DNA of 9,710 bases from Cytophagales bacterium (GTDB lineage: Bacteria > Bacteroidota > Bacteroidia > Cytophagales > JAAEPT01). Under the pieces are notes generated by a model. It made no database searches and had not been told where the DNA came from. It saw only the letters and a program-made list of their open reading frames with translations. The translations under genes and the position numbers were made by a program. Shown here one piece after another: positions 1 to 6,816 of the stretch; within the stretch, counting starts at the first letter, position 1, and each line of letters starts with the position of its first letter. The DNA is taken from the NCBI GenBank assembly GCA_011524675.1, contig WTJX01000570.1:1-9710 (forward strand). The letters run 5' to 3'.

Positions 1-38
1 GTACTATTCAACGGCAATTTAGTTTTTGCTTTACTATA
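1..38. repeat. 38-bp direct repeat, copy A
   Basis: These 38 bases recur without a mismatch at 1950-1987 in the same orientation. The shared unit begins GTACTATTCAACGGC and ends GCTTTACTATA; the copies diverge at the next base. The left limit cannot be seen because the window starts here. The two copies bracket the tandem DUF4197 genes. It contains TAGTTTTTG, one base longer than the Bacteroidota -7 consensus TAnnTTTG, which is not enough to call a promoter. No transposase or coding sequence is attached. Confidence 0.9.
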
Positions 39-100
39 TTACTTATAAGGCAATGATTAAAAGTAGGCTTACTATAACTCCTGAATATTAGATAATTAAT

Positions 101-135
101 AACTTGAACACTCGAATACAAAAACACTTGAACAC
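101..135. repeat. Degenerate short-word repeat upstream of first DUF4197 gene
   Basis: The decamer ACTTGAACAC occurs exactly at 102-111 and 126-135, with a related word (CTCGAATAC, near 111-119) between them. It lies 11 bases before the start codon of the 147-872 gene, so it probably falls in or next to the 5' untranslated region. It resembles in style, but not in sequence, the word clusters at 1824-1955 and 9672-9705. Function is unknown. Confidence 0.55.
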
Positions 136-146
136 ATTCTAAACCC

Positions 147-872
147 ATGAAAAACAACAAACTATTATTACTATACACTTTACTTTTCTTTTGCTCTTGT
201 ACACATCAGCAAGTAAGTCAAGTATTAGATAGTCTTGGAGAAAGCAGCACAGACGAGTTGACATCTACTGATGTTACTGGCGGTCTAAAAGATGCCTTAG
301 TAAAAGGAATCACCCTTGGCGCACAGAAAGCCTCCGCTACAGACGGTTATTATAAGAATAGCCTCATCAAAATTCCTTTTCCAGAAAACATTGTTAAAAT
401 CAAAAACACACTCAACGACATAGGAATGTCTAAGCTAGTAGATGATTTTGAGCTAAGTCTTAACCGTGCAGCAGAAAAAGGAGCAAAAAAAGCCGCCCCT
501 ATTTTTGTGAATGCCATCACCTCCATGTCTATTAGCGATGCTTGGAGCATTCTGAAAGGAGAAGAGCATGCAGCTACCAATTACCTCAAAAAAACAACCA
601 CCGATGACTTGACCCTCGCCTTCAATCCTATTATCAAAAAGTCCTTAGACGAGAGCAATGCAACCAAATATTTTAATCAAATGGTTACACAGTACAACAA
701 AATACCTTTCATAGAGAAAATGAATCCCAACCTAGATGAGTATGCTACTACGAAAGCTATTGACGGTTTGTTCACCCTAGTTGGTCAAGAAGAAGAAAAA
801 ATACGTAAAGACCCTGTGGCTAGAACTACAGACCTCATGCAAAAGGTTTTTAATAAAGATAATTGGAAATAA
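147..872 (+). CDS. DUF4197 family lipoprotein (241 aa)
   Basis: A complete DUF4197-family protein of unknown biochemical role. Residues 1-18 look like a lipoprotein signal: basic MKNNK start, a hydrophobic Leu/Phe stretch, then FCSC with the probable lipidated cysteine at Cys18. After a short Ser/Thr-rich spacer, the DUF4197 domain runs from about residue 44 to 236. Family hallmarks include GLKDALVKG (46-54), KASATDG (61-67), IPFP (76-79), FELSLNRAAE (101-110), PIFVNAI (118-124), and the C-terminal AIDGLFTLVGQEEEKIRKDP (204-223). Length is normal for the family. The ATG at 147 places the signal peptide directly at the N-terminus; no Shine-Dalgarno is visible, as usual in Bacteroidota. It lies 60 bases before a paralog on the same strand, roughly 70% identical over the domain by eye. 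Family assignment is firm; lipidation is likely; the function is unknown. Confidence 0.9.
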   Translation: MKNNKLLLLYTLLFFCSCTHQQVSQVLDSLGESSTDELTSTDVTGGLKDALVKGITLGAQKASATDGYYKNSLIKIPFPENIVKIKNTLNDIGMSKLVDDFELSLNRAAEKGAKKAAPIFVNAITSMSISDAWSILKGEEHAATNYLKKTTTDDLTLAFNPIIKKSLDESNATKYFNQMVTQYNKIPFIEKMNPNLDEYATTKAIDGLFTLVGQEEEKIRKDPVARTTDLMQKVFNKDNWK

Positions 873-890
873 ATTTGTTTTATTTAATGG

Positions 891-929
891 TTATTAATAT
901 CATAGTTATTGTTAAAACGATATTAATAA
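891..929 (+). promoter_or_regulatory. 11-bp perfect inverted repeat before second DUF4197 gene
   Basis: TTATTAATATC at 891-901 is the exact reverse complement of GATATTAATAA at 919-929, with a 17-base spacer. The right arm ends three bases before the ATG at 933. As DNA it could be an operator-like dyad; as RNA it could form an AT-only hairpin occluding the start of the second gene. There is no following T-run on the + strand, so a terminator is unlikely. The sequence shows only the symmetry; the role is a guess, and AT-rich DNA yields such dyads by chance more often than balanced DNA. Confidence 0.45.
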
Positions 930-932
930 GTC

Positions 933-1670
933 ATGAGAAATAATAAAACAGTAATTATTTGTAGCTTAATCCTATGTTTTTCTATCATAAATCCATCGCT
1001 AGCGCAATTTAAGGTCAACAAAAACCTAAAAAAACTCATCCCAAAAAAAGATGAAAAGCTTAGTACTCCTGAAGTAACCAAAGGCTTAAAAGAAGCCTTG
1101 GTCAAAGGCGTAACCAAAGGAGCGAAAAAAGCATCCGCTACCGATGGGTTTAACAAAAATAAGTTGATAAGAATCCCTTTCCCTGATGATATGGTGAAGG
1201 TAAAAAATAAGCTTAATAGCATGGGAATGTCTAAGCTTGTCAATGATTTTGAATTAAGTCTTAATCGTGCAGCAGAGAAAAGCGCCCAAAAAGCAACACC
1301 TATCTTTGTCGATGCCATCAACTCCATGTCGGTAGATGATGCTTGGGGAGTACTCAAAGGAGACAATCGTTCTGCCACCACTTACCTCAAAGAAAACACC
1401 ACCAATGACCTCAAAGAATCTTTTAACCCCGTAGTCAAAGAGTCCCTGGATGAGGCAGAGACGACCAAATACTTTGATCAGATCGTTACTCGTTACAACA
1501 AAATACCCTTCGTAGATAAAGTAAACCCCAACTTAGAAGAATATGCAACGGCAAAAGCCATTGACGGTTTGTTTACTTTAGTTGGACAAGAAGAAGAAAA
1601 AATACGTAAAGACCCAGCGGCTAGAACATCCGATACAATGAAAAAAGTGTTTAATAAAGATAATTGGTAA
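933..1670 (+). CDS. DUF4197 family secreted/periplasmic protein (245 aa)
   Basis: Second complete DUF4197 protein, paralog of the gene at 147-872. Residues 1-24 form a type I signal peptide (MRNNK, hydrophobic core, then NPSLA before Gln25), with no lipobox cysteine at the cleavage site, so it should be soluble in the periplasm or exported. A lysine-rich linker (about 28-43) precedes the domain (about 47-241), which carries the same hallmarks: GLKEALVKG (51-59), KASATDG (66-72), IPFP (81-84), FELSLNRAAE (106-115), AIDGLFTLVGQEEEKIRKDP (209-228). Both paralogs end with VFNKDNW. A 29-base stretch is identical at the DNA level (786-814 and 1587-1615), consistent with a recent duplication or gene conversion. 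It may be co-transcribed with the first copy; a strong hairpin terminator follows 30 bases after the stop. Family is certain, function unknown. Confidence 0.9.
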   Translation: MRNNKTVIICSLILCFSIINPSLAQFKVNKNLKKLIPKKDEKLSTPEVTKGLKEALVKGVTKGAKKASATDGFNKNKLIRIPFPDDMVKVKNKLNSMGMSKLVNDFELSLNRAAEKSAQKATPIFVDAINSMSVDDAWGVLKGDNRSATTYLKENTTNDLKESFNPVVKESLDEAETTKYFDQIVTRYNKIPFVDKVNPNLEEYATAKAIDGLFTLVGQEEEKIRKDPAARTSDTMKKVFNKDNW

Positions 1671-1699
1671 GCCGACCGAACAACTAAATAATGAAGTCC

Positions 1700-1740
1700 A
1701 AAAAAAGCAAAAGACAATTTTTGTCTTTTGCTTTTTTTTA
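1700..1740. terminator. Strong intrinsic terminator, probably bidirectional
   Basis: An 18-base arm at 1700-1717 (A-run, then GCAAAAGACAA) pairs perfectly with 1721-1738 (TTGTCTTTTGC, then a T-run), leaving a three-base TTT loop. The T-run continues to 1739, giving a classic U-tract for + strand transcripts from the DUF4197 genes. Because the outer stem is A/T, the minus-strand reading also ends in a run of T, so it can also stop transcripts coming from the PBP genes. This fits its place between convergent units. Confidence 0.9.
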
Positions 1741-1766
1741 TTGGTACGAACAGTAAATATAGTAGA

Positions 1767-1808
1767 TAAAAAGCTAGTTTATATAAAATCACATTATCCA
1801 GCTTTTTA
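1767..1808. other. Perfect 9-bp inverted repeat in convergent intergenic region
   Basis: TAAAAAGCT at 1767-1775 is the exact reverse complement of AGCTTTTTA at 1800-1808, spaced by 24 bases. It could be a secondary hairpin supporting termination from either side, since its outer stem is an A/T run. The loop is long for an efficient terminator and the stem is mostly A-T, so I keep it as a structural feature rather than a terminator call. Confidence 0.35.
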
Positions 1809-1823
1809 GTAAAAGTCTGCATT

Positions 1824-1955
1824 AAGTACAAGGTACAAAGTACTAAGTACAAAGAATAATACCTTCTTTCTGAACTGTTAAAGCACTAAAAAGAGCATAC
1901 TATCTTTTTTTATGCTTTCATTTTCTTGGTACTTTGTACTTTATACTTCGTACTA
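1824..1955. repeat. Imperfect inverted repeat built of GTAC-containing words
   Basis: The left arm (1824-1854) is a string of variants of AAGTACAAAG / AAGTACTAAG. The right arm (1925-1955) is a string of variants of GTACTTTGTACTT. Aligned as reverse complements the 31-base arms match at 25 positions by my count. Between them are 70 AT-rich bases with a small inner stem (AGCATA with TATGCT). The right arm overlaps the start of the 38-bp direct repeat at 1950. Each arm is also internally repetitive with a period of about 7-10 bases. No ORF or transposase is present, so this is a non-coding repeat of unknown class; a MITE-like or REP-like element is one possibility. Confidence 0.7.
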
Positions 1956-1987
1956 TTCAACGGCAATTTAGTTTTTGCTTTACTATA
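1950..1987. repeat. 38-bp direct repeat, copy B
   Basis: Exact copy, same orientation, of the sequence at 1-38. The first six bases (GTACTA) also belong to the right arm of the GTAC-word inverted repeat, which suggests that the 38-mer and the GTAC words form one composite element. At copy A any upstream GTAC words would lie outside the window. It sits between the terminator of the DUF4197 pair and the 3' end of the convergent PBP gene. Confidence 0.9.
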
Positions 1988-2015
1988 AAAAACTAACGGC
2001 TAATACCTAAAAGCC
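1987..2015 (-). terminator. Weak candidate terminator of the minus-strand unit
   Basis: Read on the minus strand, a four-base GGCT/AGCC stem (2015-2012 with 2001-1998, 10-base loop) is followed five bases later by six T residues (1992-1987). It is 17 bases beyond the TAG stop of the last PBP gene, where a terminator is expected. The stem is too short to be convincing; the strong palindrome at 1700-1740 is the better stop signal for this transcript. Confidence 0.25.
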
Positions 2016-2031
2016 AAAAACTCTATATATA

Positions 2032-4275
2032 CTACATATCAGGTACATCAAACTCTGGGCTATCAGTTGTATTTTGCTTATCTGACGATTGAGAAGATTC
2101 ACAATTGATACTTTTGATGAAGGCATCGTCTATATTGGCAGGCAAGGGAAATGGTCCCCTATGTATTCCTGAGCTAGCATCGTCATATAAGGCACTCATC
2201 AACTCCGCAAAGATAGGCATCGCCATCCTAGAGCCTTGACCATAATAGCCAGAATTAAAGCGTACGCTATTATCCTCTCCACCTACCCAGCAGCCTGTTA
2301 CTAAGTCTTTGGTAATCCCCATAAACCAACCATCCGTAGAGTGTTGGGTTGTTCCAGTTTTTCCTCCTATCTCATTATTTTTCAATAAACCGTATTCTGT
2401 ATCTAGCCTTCTAGCCGTGCCACCACTGATAAGGGTACTCCCCCTTAGCATAGACACTACTTTGTAAGCATTTTTTTGGCTCATGACTTCCTTAGAACTA
2501 ATCTCATTGGTAAACTCTGCCAATACTCTACCATGCTTATCGGTGATTTTTTTGATCAATATTGGGTCTTTGTATGTCCCATGATTGACAAATGTACAAT
2601 AGCTATTGGTCATTTCTAGTACATTGACACTACTTGTCCCTAACACCAGTGACAGTACAGGCTCTAGCTCACTTTTCACTCCTAATTGGTGAGCATGAGC
2701 TACCGCATTTTCTGGTCCTACTTTTTGCATCAATTTAGCCGAGATATTATTCATTGATCTAGCTAAGGCAGTTCTAAGGCTTGGATTTTCTCCTGTGTGC
2801 TTTGCTCCTTTCGGCTCCCAGTAAACACCATCACTAGCTTTGATGGTCATAGGGACATCTGGAAATGTAGTACATGGGGTGTAACCACTATTGATAGCAG
2901 CAGAGTAAACAATGGGCTTAAAGGTTGAGCCTGGCTGCCTTTTCGTTTTTTGTACATGATCTAGCGAAAAATACTCATGATTGATACCCCCTACCCATGC
3001 TTTTACTTCTCTAGAATACGGATTGATGGACACTAGCCCAGTATTCAAAAATTTACGATGATGCTTAAATTCATCTACAAAGCTTACCTTCATTTCTTTT
3101 TTTCCTGACCATGTGAACAGTTCTGTATTCCTTTTTTGATTTAAATAATAATTGATAGAATCTATCTCATACTTCCTTTTTAGTTCTCGATAATAAGCCG
3201 TTTTTTTGATTTCTTTTGTCAGATAGTCCTTATCAAAAGGAAATTTGTTGTTCCATTCTTTTTCAAGTTTCTTTTGTAGGTCGCTCATATGTGTTGCTAC
3301 TGCTTGCTCTGCATACGCTTGTACTTTAGCATCTATGCTAGTGTAAACCTTTAGCCCACTTGTAAAAATATTGTAGCCATTTTTTTCGCACCATGCTTCT
3401 ACTTGTGGTTTGATGACGGCACGGAAGTAAGGAGCGATGCCACTGTTGTAGCTTTCTGCATTGTAGTCGAGTACGATAGGTAAGAAACGTAAGGAATCAT
3501 AGGCATTTTCAGTCAAAAAAGCATTCTTTTTCATTTGACTCATGACTACATTTCTTCTTCTCAGTGCATTTTCTTTGTTGCGCTTTGGGTTGTAAAATGT
3601 AGTAGCCCTCAATAAACCTACGAGGATAGCAGCTTCTTCTATTTTTAAGTCTTGCGGATGCTTATTAAAAAATGTTTTAGCAGCGGTATGGATGCCATCA
3701 ATTTTATTACCAAATTTTACTGTATTAAAATACATGGTAATGATCTCTCTTTTGGTATAAGCTCTCTCTAGCCTTACTGCGGTGATCCATTCTTTGAGTT
3801 TAATACAAAGGCTCTCTGTTTTAGAAAACTTATACAAATAGCCTTTGTATTTAGGTTCTGTTCTCATTTCAAATAGATTTTTTGCTACTTGCTGCGAAAT
3901 AGTACTCCCTCCTCCAAGATGTCTGCCCAAGAGAATACCCTTGGCTACCCTCATCAAAGCGCGTAAATCTATGCCAGAGTGTTCTTCATAACGCTCGTCT
4001 TCTGTGGCTACCAATGCTTTGATTGCATGCTTAGAAATATCGCGATAAGGTACATCTACCCTGTTTTCTCTGTCGAAATATTTTCCCATCAATACCCCAT
4101 CTTGGGTATAAATGGTAGTGGCAAGGTCTTTTTGTGGGTTTTCGAGAATCTCGAAAGGTGGTATTTCTCCAAACAAACCAAAGAGGTTGATGCGTGCACC
4201 TAAGACCAATATGAAAATGAAGAGGAAAAAGCTCAAACCGCTTATCCAGATGTATTTGATTATTTTTTTATACAT
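2032..4275 (-). CDS. Class A penicillin-binding protein, PBP1A-type (747 aa)
   Basis: A bifunctional peptidoglycan synthase: a glycosyltransferase (GT51) polymerises lipid II and a transpeptidase cross-links stems in the periplasm. A short basic N-terminus and one membrane anchor (about 8-27) come first. The GT51 domain spans about 55-250: catalytic Glu92 in TEDERYEEHSG, GGSTISQQVAKN (122-133), second Glu162 in KEWITAVRLE, and RRNVVMSQM (240-248). The linker contains GLKVYTSIDAKVQAYAEQAV. The transpeptidase follows (about 410-695): nucleophile Ser450 in GSTFK, SMN at 507-509, KTGT at 639-642. All catalytic motifs are intact, so it should be active. It is the last gene of the minus-strand unit, 121 bases after the paralogous PBP. 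The ATG at 4275 gives the expected N-terminal anchor. The family call is firm; I leave the gene symbol blank because mrcA/ponA naming between the two copies is not decidable here. Confidence 0.95.
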   Translation of the reverse strand: MYKKIIKYIWISGLSFFLFIFILVLGARINLFGLFGEIPPFEILENPQKDLATTIYTQDGVLMGKYFDRENRVDVPYRDISKHAIKALVATEDERYEEHSGIDLRALMRVAKGILLGRHLGGGSTISQQVAKNLFEMRTEPKYKGYLYKFSKTESLCIKLKEWITAVRLERAYTKREIITMYFNTVKFGNKIDGIHTAAKTFFNKHPQDLKIEEAAILVGLLRATTFYNPKRNKENALRRRNVVMSQMKKNAFLTENAYDSLRFLPIVLDYNAESYNSGIAPYFRAVIKPQVEAWCEKNGYNIFTSGLKVYTSIDAKVQAYAEQAVATHMSDLQKKLEKEWNNKFPFDKDYLTKEIKKTAYYRELKRKYEIDSINYYLNQKRNTELFTWSGKKEMKVSFVDEFKHHRKFLNTGLVSINPYSREVKAWVGGINHEYFSLDHVQKTKRQPGSTFKPIVYSAAINSGYTPCTTFPDVPMTIKASDGVYWEPKGAKHTGENPSLRTALARSMNNISAKLMQKVGPENAVAHAHQLGVKSELEPVLSLVLGTSSVNVLEMTNSYCTFVNHGTYKDPILIKKITDKHGRVLAEFTNEISSKEVMSQKNAYKVVSMLRGSTLISGGTARRLDTEYGLLKNNEIGGKTGTTQHSTDGWFMGITKDLVTGCWVGGEDNSVRFNSGYYGQGSRMAMPIFAELMSALYDDASSGIHRGPFPLPANIDDAFIKSINCESSQSSDKQNTTDSPEFDVPDM

Positions 4276-4396
4276 GACAGTCTTACTTTTTTATTTTCAC
4301 TGTTGAAGGTAAAACCTATAATTTAAAAATAAAATTTTATTTAGTATTTTGTATAACGCTTAATAAGTGCAAAAGATGGTTTTGCAAATGCTTGTA
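4276..4396 (-). other. Intergenic spacer between the two PBP genes, with hairpin and palindrome
   Basis: This 121-base AT-rich spacer contains a perfect 7-bp stem TGCAAAA/TTTTGCA (4368-4374 and 4380-4386, loop of five) 10 bases after the upstream PBP stop, and a perfect 16-base A/T palindrome (4327-4342). On the minus strand neither is followed by a T-run at the stem base, so a true terminator is not supported. They may be mRNA-stabilising or attenuating structures, or chance. Read-through into the second PBP seems likely, but an internal promoter cannot be excluded. Confidence 0.35.
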
Positions 4397-6808
4397 CTAT
4401 TCTAACTCATCATCCAAGTTATCATCATTCATGAAATCTTGTATTTCAGTTTCTTCAGTATCATCATCGGCATTTGATGAGCAATCATAGCCCTTCATCT
4501 TTTCGGGTTTTTGGTAAGCAAGTTTAGGAAATGATAACACAGTATCTGCATATACCTCTTGTAAGTAATTTCCTACAATGGGCAATGCCATTCTAGCCCC
4601 TTGCCCCAAGCGTATAGACTTAAAACGTACTTTACGATGGTCTCCTCCTACCCAGCAGCCTACCACTTGGTTAGGCATCGTACACATAAACCAACCATCA
4701 GTATTATCTTGCGTAGTTCCTGTCTTACTTCCTATTTCATTATTTTGTGTAACCCCTTTGTACCTGTGTAAGCCTAAGCCTGTCCCCCCTTTTTCTTCTA
4801 CACCACCTTTGAGCATATAAAACATTTTGTATGCCGCCTCTTCGCTAAGTACTTTTCTCTTTTCTGGACTAAAATTTTGGAGCACATTGCCATATTTATC
4901 TTCAATCCTGCTGATGTAGTTAGGCTCTATCCATGTACCTTTATTTACAAAAGTACCATAAGCTCCCACTAACTCATATAGCGATACATCATATACACCC
5001 AAACACATAGAAGGCGTAGCCTCTATATTGCTAGTAAAACCAAGTTTTTTGGTATAGTTCAACACCTCTTCGGGCGTTCTCTCGCCCAAGCTTTTCATCA
5101 TCAGTGCAGTGATAGAGTTGATAGAGCGAGCCAGTGCTTGCCTTAGCGTATAATAGTTCCCAGAATATTTGTTCTCAGCGTTTTGTGGAGTCCATATATT
5201 ACCCTCTGTAGCACCATCTTGGCGTATGGACGTTCTTTTTTTGGTACTAATCCTATCCTCATCTTCCAAAATATCTTTCTTACCACTTTTCAGTACAAAG
5301 GAGACAGGCTCATCTTTGGCCTTGTAACAAGGAGAATATACATCCCCTGCTTCTTCCAAAACAGTAGCATAGATAATAGGTTTGAAGCACGAACCGGGCT
5401 GCCTTTTGCCCTGTTTTACATGGTCATACTTAAAATGACGAAAGTTGATACCCCCCACCCAAGCTTTGATGCCACCAGTACTTGGATCCATAGACATAAA
5501 ACCGGTATGCAAAAAACGCAAATGATAAGCCACCTGTGCCAGAGGGCTCATCAAGGTATCCTTAGTTCCACCATCCCAAGAAAACAGCTTCAAAGGTTTG
5601 GGCGTAGATAGCTCTTTTTTGATGGCTGCCGTATCTTCCCTACCATATTTTTCTACTGCCAAGCGATATTGTTCTGTTCTTTTCATCTGTGTCCATACCA
5701 CAGCATCATCCAGTACACTCAAGCTATCAAGCTTTTCATAGCCCTTAGCCCAAGGCTTATAGGACTTCCATTCTTTAAAAAACTCTTCCTGTAAGTATTG
5801 CATATGCTTTTCGACAGCATTTTCTGCATGTTGCTGCATTTTGGCATTGATAGTCGTGTATATTTTTAGACCATCTTCATACAAGTCATAACCATTTTCA
5901 GAACACCAGTTTCTAAGAAAGCGAGAAGCGATAGCTCTGAAATATGGCGCTAAACCTTTGTTTTGATTTTCTACCTGATAGCTAAGTTGTATAGCTGTTT
6001 TTTTCCATTGCAACACACTATCCAGCGGTACAAACTGATACTTTGCCAATTGGTTTAACACCGTATTTCTTCTAAAAAGCGCACTTTCGGGATTGATGAC
6101 AGGACTATAAGCTGTAGGTGCTTTCAGCAAACCAATGAGTACCGCCGCTTCACTCCATGTGAGGTCTTGCTGTTGTTTACCAAAAAACGTTTTTGCCGCC
6201 ACTTTTATCCCAAACGAATTAGCTCCAAAGTCCACCGTATTGAGGTACATGGTGATAATTTCTTTTTTGGTGTAAGCTTTTTCTAAACGTACGGCCGTAA
6301 TCCATTCCTTGACCTTGATGATGACTGTCCCTAACTGAGATACATCACTCAACACACCTTTGGATTCTTCTTTTCTAGTTTTATATAAATTTTTGGCAAG
6401 TTGTTGCGTGATGGTACTAGCGCCCTTCCTTTTGCCCAATACCAAATAAAAAGGAATAGAAGCCAAGCCCCTAAGGTCTAAGCCATGATGGTTGAAGTAG
6501 CGCACATCTTCTGTGGCTTGTAAGGTTTGTATTACCTTTGGCGAGATCGAATCGTAAGGAACAGGTGTCCTGTTAGACCTAAAGTATTTGCCCAATACCT
6601 GCCCATCCTCAGAATATAGCTCAGAAGCTACTTCACTCTTTGGGTTTTCTAGCACCTTTAACTCAGGGATAGTTCCAAATAGATTATAGGGGTTGTAAAT
6701 GACGGAAACGACAAAAAGAAAAACAAACAACAAAACGACTAAAAAAAAATACCACATCCATCGGATGGGTTTTAGCCCAGGTTTAAAAAGAACATGTACG
6801 ATATTCAT
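4397..6808 (-). CDS. Class A penicillin-binding protein, PBP1A-type (803 aa)
   Basis: Second bifunctional GT51/transpeptidase, paralogous to the gene at 2032-4275. Positions here count from the ATG at 6808. Basic residues and a membrane anchor (about 18-38) lead into GT51: Glu100 in TEDVRYFNHHG, GASTITQQLAKN (129-140), Glu168 in KEWITAVRLE, and FRRNTVLNQL further on. The transpeptidase has nucleophile Ser473 in GSCFK, SIN at 562-564 and KTGT at 695-698. SxxK and SxN are 89 residues apart, against 57 in the paralog, because of an extra charged segment (about 506-540). The C-terminus is a strongly acidic Asp/Glu tail (from about 780). In-frame TTG (6820, overlapping the porW stop) and GTG (6811) lie just upstream and would add four or one residues; I prefer the ATG, eight bases after that stop. 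All catalytic residues are present. The family is certain; the start is slightly uncertain. Confidence 0.94.
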   Translation of the reverse strand: MNIVHVLFKPGLKPIRWMWYFFLVVLLFVFLFVVSVIYNPYNLFGTIPELKVLENPKSEVASELYSEDGQVLGKYFRSNRTPVPYDSISPKVIQTLQATEDVRYFNHHGLDLRGLASIPFYLVLGKRKGASTITQQLAKNLYKTRKEESKGVLSDVSQLGTVIIKVKEWITAVRLEKAYTKKEIITMYLNTVDFGANSFGIKVAAKTFFGKQQQDLTWSEAAVLIGLLKAPTAYSPVINPESALFRRNTVLNQLAKYQFVPLDSVLQWKKTAIQLSYQVENQNKGLAPYFRAIASRFLRNWCSENGYDLYEDGLKIYTTINAKMQQHAENAVEKHMQYLQEEFFKEWKSYKPWAKGYEKLDSLSVLDDAVVWTQMKRTEQYRLAVEKYGREDTAAIKKELSTPKPLKLFSWDGGTKDTLMSPLAQVAYHLRFLHTGFMSMDPSTGGIKAWVGGINFRHFKYDHVKQGKRQPGSCFKPIIYATVLEEAGDVYSPCYKAKDEPVSFVLKSGKKDILEDEDRISTKKRTSIRQDGATEGNIWTPQNAENKYSGNYYTLRQALARSINSITALMMKSLGERTPEEVLNYTKKLGFTSNIEATPSMCLGVYDVSLYELVGAYGTFVNKGTWIEPNYISRIEDKYGNVLQNFSPEKRKVLSEEAAYKMFYMLKGGVEEKGGTGLGLHRYKGVTQNNEIGSKTGTTQDNTDGWFMCTMPNQVVGCWVGGDHRKVRFKSIRLGQGARMALPIVGNYLQEVYADTVLSFPKLAYQKPEKMKGYDCSSNADDDTEETEIQDFMNDDNLDDELE

Positions 6809-6816
6809 CACAATAA

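Noticed and set aside
20..38. Promoter within the 38-bp repeat (TAGTTTTTG resembling TAnnTTTG)
   Set aside because: The spacing inside the box is one base too long, no -33 box is evident, and the second copy would point at the 3' end of a convergent gene.
350..1381. Similar antisense open frames opposite the two DUF4197 genes (350-580 and 923-1381), with related predicted peptides
   Set aside because: Their resemblance follows from the homology of the sense genes. They have no independent start context, and the sense strand has a clear conserved domain throughout, so they are shadows.
1493..1852. Minus-strand open frame of 119 codons across the end of the second DUF4197 gene and the intergenic region
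   Set aside because: It runs through the strong terminator hairpin and into the GTAC repeat, overlaps a well-supported gene on the opposite strand, and has no recognisable domain.
1824..1955. CRISPR array
   Set aside because: The units are only 7-10 bases, degenerate, not separated by unique spacers of constant length, and no cas genes are nearby.
1..1987. The flanking repeats as terminal repeats of an insertion sequence
   Set aside because: The 38-mers are direct rather than inverted, and the enclosed genes are DUF4197 proteins with no transposase. Target-site duplications of 38 bp would be unusually long.
4368..4386. Terminator between the two PBP genes
   Set aside because: The 7-bp stem is not followed by a T-run on the minus strand, so it does not meet the intrinsic terminator pattern; kept only as a structural note.
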